Source: UBA7985 sp002711265
GTDB lineage: Bacteria; Pseudomonadota; Alphaproteobacteria; UBA7985
NCBI GenBank assembly: GCA_965660945.1
Contig: CBFIBS010000006.1
Coordinates: 74,288 to 138,287 of the forward strand
Reading direction: 5' to 3'
Length of the DNA stretch: 64,000 bases
Of the stretch, positions 34,613-43,479 are shown piece by piece. How positions within the stretch are numbered: position 1 is the first letter of the stretch; every line of letters starts with the position of its first letter. A program made the translations under genes and the position numbers. Below the pieces are notes generated by a model. That model saw only the letters and a program-made list of their open reading frames with translations. It was not told the origin of the DNA and did not search any database.

Positions 34613-35215
34613 GTGCTGATGGCGCTGGCCGTCGGCGCCCTGTTCGTGGCCCAGCGCGTGCTGGTGCCCGGCGGGGTGGGGTCAGCGCCCGAAGGCGTGT
34701 CGCTGGCCTGGTCCCTGCTGTTGCCGGAGGAGGCCCGGGCCGCCTACGACGCGCTCGACGCGGCCGCCCTGATCAATGAGGAGGGAGCCGGCGCAAACGC
34801 CGAGCCCGCGACTGAGCCCGAGCCCGACCCCGAGTTGCTGCTGATCGCGGAAACCAGCACCGATGCCACGCTCGACGGGCAGATTCTGTCGATCTCGGGC
34901 TTCATGGTCCCGCTGGACAACGACCGGCGCACGACCCGTCAGTTCCTGCTCGTCCCCTATCAGGGGGCCTGCATCCACACCCCGGCACCGCCGCCCAATC
35001 AGGTGATCTCGGTGTACTCGGACAAGGACGCCCGCCGCTTCCACAACTGGCAGCCGGTGACCATCACCGGCCGCATGAGCGTTGCCCGTGACAGCACGGC
35101 GCTGGCCGAAGCGGGCTATGTCATGGCACTGGAGCGCATTGAGGCCTTCCGCGAAGACTCCACCGATGAGAGTTTCGTGGTCGCCGAAGGCGCCCACAAC
35201 AGCCCTTTGCTCTGA
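34613..35215 (+). CDS. DUF3299 family exported protein
   Basis: Last gene of the Zrg-type run. The family signature is the stretch ISGFMVPLDNDRR and FLLVPYQGACIHTPAPPPNQ, with Cys and His that could bind metal. The first in-frame conventional start is GTG at 34613, but the frame is open upstream. Starting near 34577-34583 would give INLLKTFAIAITVLMALAVG, a better membrane anchor with a positive residue, and GGGGAG precedes that position. The real start codon there would be ATC or CTG, so I keep 34613. A Glu/Pro-rich linker (about 60-75) separates anchor and domain. Confidence 0.8.
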   Translation: MLMALAVGALFVAQRVLVPGGVGSAPEGVSLAWSLLLPEEARAAYDALDAAALINEEGAGANAEPATEPEPDPELLLIAETSTDATLDGQILSISGFMVPLDNDRRTTRQFLLVPYQGACIHTPAPPPNQVISVYSDKDARRFHNWQPVTITGRMSVARDSTALAEAGYVMALERIEAFREDSTDESFVVAEGAHNSPLL

Positions 35216-35324
35216 CCCTCTCCGGTCTATGTCTTGATCCGACCCTATCAAGAGGCGCTGAGCCGATTGCGCCCGACGATAAACGGGTTCAGGGTGCTCG
35301 CACTGTTGTCCCGGAGATCGCCCG

Positions 35325-36536
35325 ATGTCCCCTACCCACGAAGCTGCGGCAGACCCCATGCCTGACTTCAGTGACCGCGCCAGACTGGTGGTCATTGTCG
35401 GCCTGACCCTGTCCGTGGTCATGGTCGGTATCTCGCTGGGCGGGCTCATCCCGTGGTTGTCGCTCAAGCTCGAAGCCCGGGGCACCAGCGCCGTGACCAT
35501 CGGGCTGGTCGCTGCTGCCAACCCGCTGGGGATCATGCTGGTCGCGCCCTTTGCCCACCGCATCGGCATGCGTCTGGGCATGGGCTGGAGCATCCTGCTG
35601 TTCGAAGTCATCGCGCTGCCGGGCATCCTGCTGCTGCTGGTGTTCGAATCAGAACTGGCCTGGTTCATCCTGCGCCTGCTCGCGGGCTTCGCCATGGCCA
35701 TTCCCTGGATCATCGGTGAAACCTGGGTCAACCTGATTGCCCGACCACAATGGCGCGCCCGGGTCATGGCCTTCTACACCGCCGGGGTGGCCGCCGGTTT
35801 TGCGCTCGGCCCGTTGGTGCTGTCTGTCGTGGGCATCGAAGGCAGCCTGCCGATCCTCGTCTTCGGCGGGCTCGCCGTCTGCGCGATTTTGCCGATTTTT
35901 GTGATCTGGCGCTTCGAAACCCCGCTGGGCGACGCGCCGACACAGGGTTTCTTCAGCCGAATCTTCTCCATGCCCGTGCTGTTCATGGCCATCATTCTTG
36001 CCGCCATGGCGGACACGGTTGCCCTGACCTTCCTGCCGATCTGGGGCAAGTCGCTGGGCTATACCGAACAACTTTCCCTGCTGTTTGTCTCGATCGTGCT
36101 CGTCGGCAATGTCATCCTGCAGTTGCCCATCGGCATGGTCGCCGACCGGATTGGCATCCGCCGGACCATGGTCTATTGCGGAATTGTCAGCCTGATCGGC
36201 CCGTTCGTGCTGGTGATGTTCGGATCAACGCTGGTGTTGCTGGTGCCGCTGCTCTTCCTCTGGGGCGGGGCGGTCTGGGCCCTGTATTCACTGGCGCTGG
36301 CTGAGCTGGGACACCGGCTGACCGGTGCTGCGCTGGCAGCCGCAAACGGGGCGTTGGTGTTCGTCTATACCCTCGCCAACGTCATCTCCCCGCCCGTTGC
36401 CGGCGCCGGGCTGGAACTGTTCCCGCCGCACGGCTTCATGGTCGTGATTGTGGTCGCAGCGATTGCCTTCCTGACCCTTGCCTGGGTCCGGGGTTCACCC
36501 AAAGCCCGCGGGGCCACAAAAGTGGAAAAAGCCTGA
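35325..36536 (+). CDS. MFS transporter
   Basis: 403-residue major facilitator with about twelve hydrophobic segments, beginning RLVVIVGLTLSVVMVGISLGGLI. The loop between helices 2 and 3 has AHRIGMRLGMG, and a matching repeat in the second half has ADRIGIRRTMVYCG, the two-fold MFS signature. Pattern and length fit the YcaD/sugar-efflux-like MFS group. A 109-base gap separates it from the zinc operon, so it may be separately transcribed. Substrate unknown. Confidence 0.87.
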   Translation: MSPTHEAAADPMPDFSDRARLVVIVGLTLSVVMVGISLGGLIPWLSLKLEARGTSAVTIGLVAAANPLGIMLVAPFAHRIGMRLGMGWSILLFEVIALPGILLLLVFESELAWFILRLLAGFAMAIPWIIGETWVNLIARPQWRARVMAFYTAGVAAGFALGPLVLSVVGIEGSLPILVFGGLAVCAILPIFVIWRFETPLGDAPTQGFFSRIFSMPVLFMAIILAAMADTVALTFLPIWGKSLGYTEQLSLLFVSIVLVGNVILQLPIGMVADRIGIRRTMVYCGIVSLIGPFVLVMFGSTLVLLVPLLFLWGGAVWALYSLALAELGHRLTGAALAAANGALVFVYTLANVISPPVAGAGLELFPPHGFMVVIVVAAIAFLTLAWVRGSPKARGATKVEKA

Positions 36537-36644
36537 AAACAGGGGTATTAACCCTCAAAATCAGAGCATTTGCATTGTCATAGCCCTTAAATTAGCACAT
36601 TGTGATATGACTTCAGTGTGCATCAGGGGGGGTGAGAATTGACG

Positions 36645-37067
36645 ATGAGTGGACTGTTGGGCGCCTTTGACCCGGGGTGGGTCGCGATCCTCTACGGGAT
36701 CAGCTGGGTGATGGGCGTTTTTTACGGCATTCGTTCCGTGTTCATGACCAAGAGCTTTCTGGATCAGTACGGCATCTCTCAATCGGCGCAGCTTATGGCC
36801 CGCTTTGCCGGGGCGCAGGTGCTGGCCTTCGTTACCATCACCGCCATCCTTCCCTTCACGGGCTTCGAGGGCGCCTGGCCGATCTTTGCCTATCAGCTGC
36901 TGGCCTCGGTGATCCTCGTCGGTACCGGTCTCTATACCCAGACCCAGTCCGAAGCCTCGCGGATGGTGGGCGTTTCACGCTCGCCCGAAGGCTGGGTGGT
37001 CCCCATCATTCTGGTGATCATGTGGGCCGTGATGATGTTCATGATGCGGGACACGCTCTACGCCTAA
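36645..37067 (+). CDS. Small membrane protein of unknown function
   Basis: 140 residues with four hydrophobic segments: WVAILYGISWVMGVFYGI, FAGAQVLAFVTITAILPF, IFAYQLLASVILVGTGLY and VVPIILVIMWAVMMFMM. The ATG at 36645 follows a long G-rich stretch ending GGTGAG. No family is recognised. It stands alone between the MFS gene and the amine transporter operon, with AT-rich DNA before it (36537-36640) that probably holds its promoter. Confidence 0.7.
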   Translation: MSGLLGAFDPGWVAILYGISWVMGVFYGIRSVFMTKSFLDQYGISQSAQLMARFAGAQVLAFVTITAILPFTGFEGAWPIFAYQLLASVILVGTGLYTQTQSEASRMVGVSRSPEGWVVPIILVIMWAVMMFMMRDTLYA

Positions 37068-37085
37068 CGCGGCAAGGCGGACAGA

Positions 37086-37119
37086 CCCCGTCCCCGGTCG
37101 TCGGCGGCCCGGGACGGGG
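37086..37119. terminator. GC-rich hairpin after the small membrane protein gene
   Basis: CCCCGTCCC and GGGACGGGG form a perfect 9-bp stem around a 16-base loop, 19 bases past the stop codon. There is no T-run, so it may be a weak or Rho-assisted terminator. The following 140 bases lead into the transporter operon and include a smaller GGGG(A)CAA / TTGCCCC hairpin near 37168. Confidence 0.45.
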
Positions 37120-37258
37120 CGGTCACATGCCTCGGCTGTTTCCATGGTTCTGGCTGTGTCGCTTAACCTGCGTGCGGGGACAAAAATTACTTGCCCCGAA
37201 CAGCCATAATCGCCCATGGTCACCCCTTGAGTTTTCCGTGTTTCCGGGGAGATAGCTC

Positions 37259-38206
37259 TTGATTTTGAGCCGCGAAAGCCGGCAGGGACTGACCCTAATC
37301 AGCCCGCCCTTTCTCTACGCCATCCTGATGCTGGCGGCCCCCATGGTCATGGTGGTCACCTTCAGCTTCTGGACCCAGAATTATCTCGATCTGGACCGGA
37401 CGNNNNNNNNNCTGATGCTGGCGGCCCCCATGGTCATGGTGGTCACCTTCAGCTTCTGGACCCAGAATTATCTCGATCTGGACCGGACGCCGACCTTCGC
37501 CAACTACCGCGAAGCCTGGACCGGTGAGATTTTCCGGGTGCTGATGCTGCGCTCCTTGATGATCTCGTTCCTCGTGACTTTTGTAACGGTGTTGCTGGCT
37601 TTCCCGATCGCCTACTTCCTGTCGTTCCACGTCAAGCGCCACAAAGCGCTATGGCTGTTCCTTATCATCATCCCGTTCTGGACCAGCTACTTGCTACGGA
37701 TTTTCCTGTGGAAGGTCATCCTCGGTTATAACGGTGTGCTGAACTCCACGCTTATGGGGCTCGGTCTGATCGACGAGCCCCTTACCTTTATCCTCTACAA
37801 TAGTTCAGCTGTCGTGATAACTTTGGCCCATGCGTGGGCACCGTTTGTCATCCTGCCGATTTTTGTCGCGCTGGAGCGGATCGACCGTTCGCTGCTGGAG
37901 GCGGCCGAAGACCTCGGCGACGGCCCGGTGCGGCGGTTCCTGAGAGTGACGCTGCCGCTTGCCATGCCCGGCGTGCTGGCCTCCACCTTGATCGTTTTCA
38001 TCCCGACCGTGGGTGACTTCGTGACCCCGCGGCTGGTCGGCGGCAAAGACGGGGTGATGATCGCCAATCTGATCCAAGTCTACTTCAGCAAGGCCAACAA
38101 CGCGCCACTGGCGACCGCACTTGCGGTGTCCTCCATGCTGATCGTGACCTCGATCAGCTTAGTGATTTTCATTGTTGGACGTAGGATTGGAGGGCGCACA
38201 AGATGA
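37259..38206 (+). CDS. ABC permease, PotB-like; interrupted by an assembly gap
   Basis: Membrane permease of the spermidine/putrescine-type ABC family. The start is TTG at 37259 with GGGGAGA about ten bases before. The sequence is interrupted by nine Ns flanked by two identical 78-bp copies; removing one copy and the Ns (87 bases, in frame) leaves an intact protein of about 286 residues with six membrane segments and the EAA loop LLEAAEDLGDGPVRRFLRVTLPL. The gene overlaps the next permease by four bases (ATGA). Partner genes potC- and potA-like follow; a PotD-like protein is on the opposite strand at 42.4-43.5 kb. Confidence 0.88.
   Translation: MILSRESRQGLTLISPPFLYAILMLAAPMVMVVTFSFWTQNYLDLDRTXXXLMLAAPMVMVVTFSFWTQNYLDLDRTPTFANYREAWTGEIFRVLMLRSLMISFLVTFVTVLLAFPIAYFLSFHVKRHKALWLFLIIIPFWTSYLLRIFLWKVILGYNGVLNSTLMGLGLIDEPLTFILYNSSAVVITLAHAWAPFVILPIFVALERIDRSLLEAAEDLGDGPVRRFLRVTLPLAMPGVLASTLIVFIPTVGDFVTPRLVGGKDGVMIANLIQVYFSKANNAPLATALAVSSMLIVTSISLVIFIVGRRIGGRTR
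37325..37489. other. Scaffold gap flanked by a duplicated contig end (78 bp)
   Basis: Bases 37325-37402 and 37412-37489 are identical and separated by nine Ns. This is what results when two overlapping contigs are scaffolded without merging. The real sequence almost certainly has one copy, so the tandem duplication in the permease should not be taken as biological. Confidence 0.95.
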
Positions 38207-39033
38207 ATATCGGGCGCTTCTTTTCCCGTAACTGGCTGATCGGGTATGCTGTCGTATACATGCTGGTCCTGTATCTGCCGGTGGTGTTGCTACCGCTGTT
38301 TGCCTTCAACGCCTCGACCATCATCGCCTTCCCACTGACCGGCTTTACGTTCGAGTGGTTCGGCATGCTTTTCGACACAAAGGCTCTTCATACAGCGGTT
38401 CGAAACAGTTTATTTATCGCGGTTGTGACTGCAATATTGAGTACGGCGCTGGGTACGCTTGGTGCTCGCGCCATGGTCCGCTACCGCTTCCCGCTGAAGC
38501 GCGGCATCGTTGGCCTGATTATGGTGCCGCTGATCCTGCCCGAAGTAATCGTCGGAGTATCACTGCTGGTGCTGCTGATGCAGATCGGGATCAGCCTGTC
38601 GATCTGGACCGTGATTGCCGGCCACGTGCTGATTAGCGTGCCGTTCTCGGTCGCCATTCTCAGCTCGGCCTTCCAGGGGCTTGATCCGAGCCTGGAAGAA
38701 GCTTCGATGGACCTGGGCGAGACCCGCTTCGGCACCTTTCGCCGGGTGATCATGCCGCTGATCCTGCCCGGGATCATCTCAAGCCTGCTGATCACCTTCA
38801 CGATTTCCCTTGATGAATTCATCATTGCGTTTTTCCTGAGCGGCACGGACGTGACCCTGCCGGTGTATATCTGGGGGCAAATGCGCTTCCCTACCAAGCT
38901 GCCCTCGGTCATGGCACTGGGGACGATCCTGGTGGTGCTCTCCGTGTTACTGCTGGTGCTGGGCGAGGTCTTCCGCCGCCGCTCCGCCAGCCGTCGGGGA
39001 CAGGATGCACCCGCGACCGGAGGACTGATGTAA
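38203..39033 (+). CDS. ABC permease, PotC-like
   Basis: 276-residue second permease of the PotABCD-like transporter: six hydrophobic segments starting with LIGYAVVYMLVLYLPVVLLPL, and the cytoplasmic EAA loop LEEASMDLGETRFGTFRRVIMPL that docks on the ATPase. Its start overlaps the PotB-like gene by four bases and its stop directly abuts the ATPase start, so the three are translationally linked. The C-terminal tail is Arg-rich and Gly-rich. Confidence 0.93.
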   Translation: MNIGRFFSRNWLIGYAVVYMLVLYLPVVLLPLFAFNASTIIAFPLTGFTFEWFGMLFDTKALHTAVRNSLFIAVVTAILSTALGTLGARAMVRYRFPLKRGIVGLIMVPLILPEVIVGVSLLVLLMQIGISLSIWTVIAGHVLISVPFSVAILSSAFQGLDPSLEEASMDLGETRFGTFRRVIMPLILPGIISSLLITFTISLDEFIIAFFLSGTDVTLPVYIWGQMRFPTKLPSVMALGTILVVLSVLLLVLGEVFRRRSASRRGQDAPATGGLM

Positions 39034-40128
39034 ATGACACAGAACGCCATCATCGAAATCGAAGGCGTCAGTAAGGCCTTTGGCTCCGTCACCGCGCTGA
39101 ACGGCGTCGATGCGACCATCAGGGAGGGCGAGTTCTTCTCCCTGCTCGGCCCCTCGGGCTGCGGCAAGACCACGCTGCTGCGCCTGATCGCTGGTTTTGA
39201 CGAGCCGACCGACGGCACAGTCGTCATCGCCGGGCAGTCGATGGCGGGCATCCCCGCCAACAAGCGCCCGACCAATATGGTGTTCCAGAGCTACGCCATC
39301 TTCCCCCATCTCAGCGTTGCCGATAACGTCGGCTACGGCCTCAAGCGCAAGCAGATGTCGCGCGAGGAAATCAACCGCGCAGTCACCGACGCGCTGGCCA
39401 TGGTCGACCTCGTCGGCTACGGCAACCGCGCGGCGCACGAACTCTCTGGCGGTCAGCGCCAGCGGGTCGCTCTTGCGCGGGCGCTGGTGATGAAGCCGAA
39501 GGTGGTCCTGCTCGACGAGCCGCTGTCCGCGCTCGACAAGAAGCTGCGCGAACAGATGCAGGTCGAGCTGCGCCAGCTGCAGCAGCAGATCGGTATTACC
39601 TTCATCTTGGTCACCCACGATCAGGAAGAAGCCCTGATCATGTCCGACCGGATCGCCGTGCTGTTCGAGGGCGAGATCGCCCAGCTCGACACGCCCGAGG
39701 CCCTGTACCGACGTCCGGTCAGCAAGCGCGTGGCGTCCTTTATCGGGGTGATGAACTTCCTGCCGGCCACCGTCACCGCCAAGGCCAAAGGCGCGCTGGC
39801 GGTCGACATCCCGTCTCTGGGCAAAGTCAGCCTCGCAGCCGGACACGCACCCGAGGGCCTCGATCCCGCGTCGGTCAGCACCATCGGGGTGCGCCCGGAA
39901 ATGCTGACCATCCTGTTCGACGACGCGGAAAGGGCCGAGTGTGAAACCACCGGTGAGGTCACCGCCACGTCCTACTGCGGCGACATGACGTACTACAGCG
40001 TTCTTCTGCCCAAAGCAGATGAGGCTGTGACGATCTCCATGCGCAACACGGCGGGTCGCTCCATCGTCCCGGCGGGCACCAAGGTCCGCGTCGGATGGGG
40101 GGCTGAGTCGGTCGTGCTGTTCGACTGA
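39034..40128 (+). CDS. ABC ATP-binding protein, PotA-like
   Basis: 364-residue ATPase: Walker A GPSGCGKTTLLRLIAGF near residue 38, signature ELSGGQRQRVALARALV, and Walker B VVLLDEPLSALD. After residue 240 comes a TOBE_2 domain (VRPEMLTILFDD and RVGWGAESVVLFD), typical of polyamine and related organic-cation importers. It energises the two adjacent permeases. Context with Rieske demethylase genes suggests an amine or betaine-like substrate, not necessarily spermidine. Confidence 0.94.
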   Translation: MTQNAIIEIEGVSKAFGSVTALNGVDATIREGEFFSLLGPSGCGKTTLLRLIAGFDEPTDGTVVIAGQSMAGIPANKRPTNMVFQSYAIFPHLSVADNVGYGLKRKQMSREEINRAVTDALAMVDLVGYGNRAAHELSGGQRQRVALARALVMKPKVVLLDEPLSALDKKLREQMQVELRQLQQQIGITFILVTHDQEEALIMSDRIAVLFEGEIAQLDTPEALYRRPVSKRVASFIGVMNFLPATVTAKAKGALAVDIPSLGKVSLAAGHAPEGLDPASVSTIGVRPEMLTILFDDAERAECETTGEVTATSYCGDMTYYSVLLPKADEAVTISMRNTAGRSIVPAGTKVRVGWGAESVVLFD

Positions 40129-40151
40129 GCGCCACCGCACAAGGCAAAGCC

Positions 40152-41387
40152 ATGAACCAACATCGCCCCATATCCACCCCGCGGACGGTTGCCGACCTGC
40201 TCGCGGGATACCGGCCGGGTTTTGCGATGGAGCAGGCCTTCTACGCCTCCGACGAGATATTCGCCGCCGATGTCGAAGCGGTGATGATGCGCGAATGGCA
40301 CTTTGCCGGGCTGGCCAACGAAATCCCCGGCGCGGGCGACTACATGCTGTTCGACCTGCTCGACGAATCCGTGATTCTGGTGCGTGGGGAAGACGGGCAG
40401 GTCCGCGCCTTCGCCAACGTCTGTCGGCACCGCGGCTCGCGCGTCTGCCTCGAACACCGTGGCTCGGCCCGGCAGTTCGTCTGCCCCTACCACGCCTGGA
40501 CCTACAACCTCGACGGCAGCCTGCGCCACGCGCGGCTGATGGGGCCGGAGCTGGATCAGGACGGGCTCGGGCTGAAGCCGGTTGCCTGCGAGGTGTTCCA
40601 CGGCCTGATCTTCGTATCACTGGCCGACAACCCCGCCAGCTTCGACCAGCTGCGCGCCGAAGTCGACGCTCCGCTCGCGCCCTTCAGCCTCGACCGCACC
40701 CGGATTGCGCACCGCGAAAGCTATGAAGTGCAGGCCAACTGGAAGCTTCTCGTCGAGAACTACAACGAGTGCTACCACTGCGCGCCCGCGCACCCCGAAT
40801 ACCGTCGCACCCACCCCACCCACTTGAGCGCGGATCGGGTCGAGCCCTTCAACCTCGCCATGGAGGAGCGTGCGCGCGGGTTGGGCATTCCGACCGATTT
40901 CATCGACCGGGTCGGCCCCGGGCTGTGCCCGCCGGGTTCGGTGGATTACTCCTACAGCCGCCATTCGCTCTACGAGGCCTATGACACCGGCAGCGATAAC
41001 GGCAAGCCGGTGGCGCCCCTGCTGGGTTCGCTGCAGGGCTACGATCAGGGGGCCATGGACCTCTACGTCGGCTTCTTGAACCCGCTGCTGGTCTACAACG
41101 ATCACGCGGTCATCTATCGCTTTGTCCCGATCGACCGCGAGCGGTCCTTGCAAGAGATCCTGTGGCTCGTTCACGAGGACGCCGAAGAAGGCCGCGATTA
41201 TGACCTGCAGCGGCTGACCTGGCTGTGGGATGCGACCACCAAGGCCGACAAGCACATCATCGAGAAGAACCAGAAGGGGGTGAATTCCCGCTTCTACCAG
41301 CCCGGCCCGCTGGCCGAGATGGAAGCCTTCACCCAGCGCTTCATCAACTACTACCTCGAACGGCTTGGCGCGCTGGACGACCGCTGA
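40152..41387 (+). CDS. Rieske-type oxygenase alpha subunit, GbcA-like (second copy)
   Basis: 411-residue terminal oxygenase. Rieske ligands are C91, H93, C111 and H114 (NVCRHRGSR and FVCPYHAWTYNLDG), and the mononuclear iron site starts at ENYNECYHCAPAHPEYRRTHP near residue 200. The sequence around these sites resembles glycine betaine monooxygenase GbcA more than aromatic dioxygenases. It follows the transporter ATPase after 23 bases, so import and oxidation are co-expressed. No partner reductase (GbcB-like) is seen in the window. Confidence 0.88.
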   Translation: MNQHRPISTPRTVADLLAGYRPGFAMEQAFYASDEIFAADVEAVMMREWHFAGLANEIPGAGDYMLFDLLDESVILVRGEDGQVRAFANVCRHRGSRVCLEHRGSARQFVCPYHAWTYNLDGSLRHARLMGPELDQDGLGLKPVACEVFHGLIFVSLADNPASFDQLRAEVDAPLAPFSLDRTRIAHRESYEVQANWKLLVENYNECYHCAPAHPEYRRTHPTHLSADRVEPFNLAMEERARGLGIPTDFIDRVGPGLCPPGSVDYSYSRHSLYEAYDTGSDNGKPVAPLLGSLQGYDQGAMDLYVGFLNPLLVYNDHAVIYRFVPIDRERSLQEILWLVHEDAEEGRDYDLQRLTWLWDATTKADKHIIEKNQKGVNSRFYQPGPLAEMEAFTQRFINYYLERLGALDDR

Positions 41388-41415
41388 GGCAACGCCAGAG
41401 GAGGAGACAGAACCC

Positions 41416-42285
41416 ATGACCGATGAAGAAATGCTCTACGACGACACGCACATCGCGCTGCTCGAAGACATTTGGGGCGAGGGCTTCCTGTCCCCCGGTG
41501 GCCCGGATGAGGTCGCCCAGGTGCTCGAAGGCCTCGATCTGAGCGGCAAGACCGTCCTCGACATCGGCTGCGGCTCGGGCGCGATCGCCGTGCTGCTGGC
41601 GCGGGACTACGGCGCCGGGGCTGTGGTCGGGATCGATGTCGAGGATGACGTCTGCAACGCCGCTGCACGGCTGGCCGAGAAAGAAGGCGTCGCCGACCGG
41701 GTCAGCATCCGCAAGGTGACACCGGGGCCGCTGGACTTTGCCGATCAGAGCTTCGACGTGGTGTTTTCCAAGGACTCGATCATCCACATCCCAGACAAGG
41801 AGGCGCTGAGCGCCGACGTGTTCCGCATCCTTGTGCCCGGCGGCTGGTTCGCGGCGTCGGACTGGCTGATCGCCCACGACGGCGAGCCCTCCGCCGACAT
41901 GCAGGCCTATATCGCTGCTGAAGCGCTGGAGTTCGCCATGTCCTCGCCGGGGCGCTACCACCGCGCGCTGGAGCAGGCCGGGTTCGAACACGTCACGCTG
42001 CGCAACCGCAACCCTTGGTACCGCGACGTTGCGCAGGGCGAGCTGGCCATGCTGACCGGGCCGGAGCGGGCGCGGTTCGAGCGAGACCATGGCGCGGATT
42101 TCATCGCCGAGACCGTTGAGACCTGGACCAAGATGGTGCGGGTGCTGGAGAGCGGCGAGCACTGCCCCCACCACCTGCGCGGTCAGCGGCCGCTGNNNNN
42201 NNTTGAGACCTGGACCAAGATGGTGCGGGTGCTGGAGAGCGGCGAGCACTGCCCCCACCACCTGCGCGGTCAGCGGCCGCTCTGA
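41416..42285 (+). CDS. SAM-dependent methyltransferase; C-terminus interrupted by an assembly gap
   Basis: Methyltransferase with motif I TVLDIGCGSGAIAVLLARDYG near residue 45, acidic motif VVGIDVED and post-I region FDVVFSKDSIIHIPDKEAL, which resembles phosphoethanolamine/small-amine N-methyltransferases. The ATG at 41416 has GAGGAG about nine bases before; it begins 28 bases after the Rieske stop. Seven Ns between two copies of an 80-bp segment near the end are an assembly artefact; without it the protein is about 260 residues. Last gene of the plus-strand operon, followed by a strong terminator. Confidence 0.85.
   Translation: MTDEEMLYDDTHIALLEDIWGEGFLSPGGPDEVAQVLEGLDLSGKTVLDIGCGSGAIAVLLARDYGAGAVVGIDVEDDVCNAAARLAEKEGVADRVSIRKVTPGPLDFADQSFDVVFSKDSIIHIPDKEALSADVFRILVPGGWFAASDWLIAHDGEPSADMQAYIAAEALEFAMSSPGRYHRALEQAGFEHVTLRNRNPWYRDVAQGELAMLTGPERARFERDHGADFIAETVETWTKMVRVLESGEHCPHHLRGQRPLXXXETWTKMVRVLESGEHCPHHLRGQRPL
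42116..42282. other. Second scaffold gap flanked by a duplicated contig end (80 bp)
   Basis: Bases 42116-42195 and 42203-42282 are the same except for the last base (G versus C) and are separated by seven Ns. As at 37.4 kb, this reflects two overlapping contigs placed end to end. The contig between the two gaps spans 37412-42195. Confidence 0.95.
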
Positions 42286-42314
42286 CTGGCCGTTGAAAAG
42301 GGCGATAGAAAAGC

Positions 42315-42351
42315 AAAACCGCCCCGAGGCAGCAGCCTTGGGGCGGTTTTT
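42315..42351. terminator. Bidirectional Rho-independent terminator
   Basis: AAAACCGCCCC and GGGGCGGTTTT form an 11-bp stem, with further pairing (GAGGC/GCCTT) inside the loop, and T/A runs on both sides. It lies between the converging methyltransferase and PotD-like genes and can end transcription from both. Confidence 0.93.
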
Positions 42352-42412
42352 CAGTTTCGGCCGTAGCCCGGGGTAGCCGGGCTACGGTACTTTCGTCGGT
42401 TGTCAGACTGGC

Positions 42413-43474
42413 TTAGAAGCCGGCCTTGATCAGCTCGAACTCAGCGATCATGCGCTCGCGCAGTTCGGAGTTGACCGGACCCTGGAACAGGGTCTTAGCG
42501 TCGAGGTCCGGGCTGCTGTCGAGGCCAGCGGCTTCCAGCAGTTCGCTGGAAACGCCAGCGGATACGACGTTACTGTGGCCGTAGCCCCACCACTCGACGA
42601 TGTAGTTGGCGACGTAGTCTTCCATCCACGCGTTCAGGAAGTCGTAGAACTTGTCGGTCGAGCCTTCTGCAGTTGCAGAGTGAACCAGACCACAGAACCA
42701 CGAGGACGAACCTTCGTCGGTGTCACGCTTCATGGCGATCGGGTGACCTTCGTAGCTCATGGTGAAGTAGGTCTCGTTCCACGCCCAAGATATGTAGACC
42801 TCACCGCTCTGCATCAGCTGAGCCAGCGATGCACCGTCTGCCCAGTAGGTCAGAACGTTCGGGTGCACGGCGCGCAGGAAGTCAGAAGCGGCCTCGAACT
42901 GCTCGTCAGTGGCACCGGTCCAGTCGGTTACGCCGGTGGCCAGGAAGCCCAGCGCGTAAGCATCATCGACGTTGTCAGCGATGGAAATACGGCCAGCGTG
43001 CTTCGGATCAGCAAAAGCCTTGAGGGACTGCACGTCCGCTTCGCTCAGCAGTTCAGTGTTGTAGGTCAGGCCGGTGTTGCCGTAGTCGGCCGGCAGGAAG
43101 TAGTACTCGCCGTCCTTCTGGAATGCAGCAACGTCACGCATGTTGGGGTTGATATCGTCCCAACGATCGATGCGGGAGGTGTCCAGCGGCTGGATGATGC
43201 CAGCTTCAATCCACTTTGGGACCGAAGGGGAACAGGGGCGAACAGCGTCAGCCGGGAAGCCGGCACGCAGCTTTTGGAAGGCTTCTTCTTCTTCACCGAA
43301 GAAAGCAAAGGTTGGCTCGGCGCCGTGCTTCTCAGTGTAGGTACCGAAAAACTCAGGATCTTCGTACCCAGGCCAGTCGAATACGACCAGATCAGGGTCC
43401 TGTGCCAGCGCGCTGCCAGCCATCAGGGTAAGCGAGGCTGCGACCACACCGGCCGCGTTCATGATCTTTTTCAT
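42413..43474 (-). CDS. ABC substrate-binding protein, PotD-like
   Basis: Periplasmic binding protein for the PotABC-like transporter on the other strand. The start MKKIMNAAGVVAASLTL at 43474 gives a clear signal peptide ending GSALAQ; an upstream in-frame start would place a charged RERERE stretch before it. The mature protein begins DPDLVVFDWPGYEDPEFF and has the PotD-like hinge ADYGNTGLTYNTEL and binding-site aromatics (WAWNETYF, WWGYGH). About 353 residues in total. Tryptophan-rich pockets also occur in betaine and choline binders, so the ligand is open. Confidence 0.88.
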   Translation of the reverse strand: MKKIMNAAGVVAASLTLMAGSALAQDPDLVVFDWPGYEDPEFFGTYTEKHGAEPTFAFFGEEEEAFQKLRAGFPADAVRPCSPSVPKWIEAGIIQPLDTSRIDRWDDINPNMRDVAAFQKDGEYYFLPADYGNTGLTYNTELLSEADVQSLKAFADPKHAGRISIADNVDDAYALGFLATGVTDWTGATDEQFEAASDFLRAVHPNVLTYWADGASLAQLMQSGEVYISWAWNETYFTMSYEGHPIAMKRDTDEGSSSWFCGLVHSATAEGSTDKFYDFLNAWMEDYVANYIVEWWGYGHSNVVSAGVSSELLEAAGLDSSPDLDAKTLFQGPVNSELRERMIAEFELIKAGF

Positions 43475-43479
43475 CACAG

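Noticed and set aside
37325..37489. Tandem duplication in the PotB-like gene
   Set aside because: The copies are exactly identical and separated by Ns, which is typical of unmerged contig ends; the same happens at 42.1 kb.
38947..40620. 557-codon minus-strand frame across the PotC-, PotA-like and Rieske genes
   Set aside because: It runs antisense through three conserved genes and has an Arg-rich, domain-free product.
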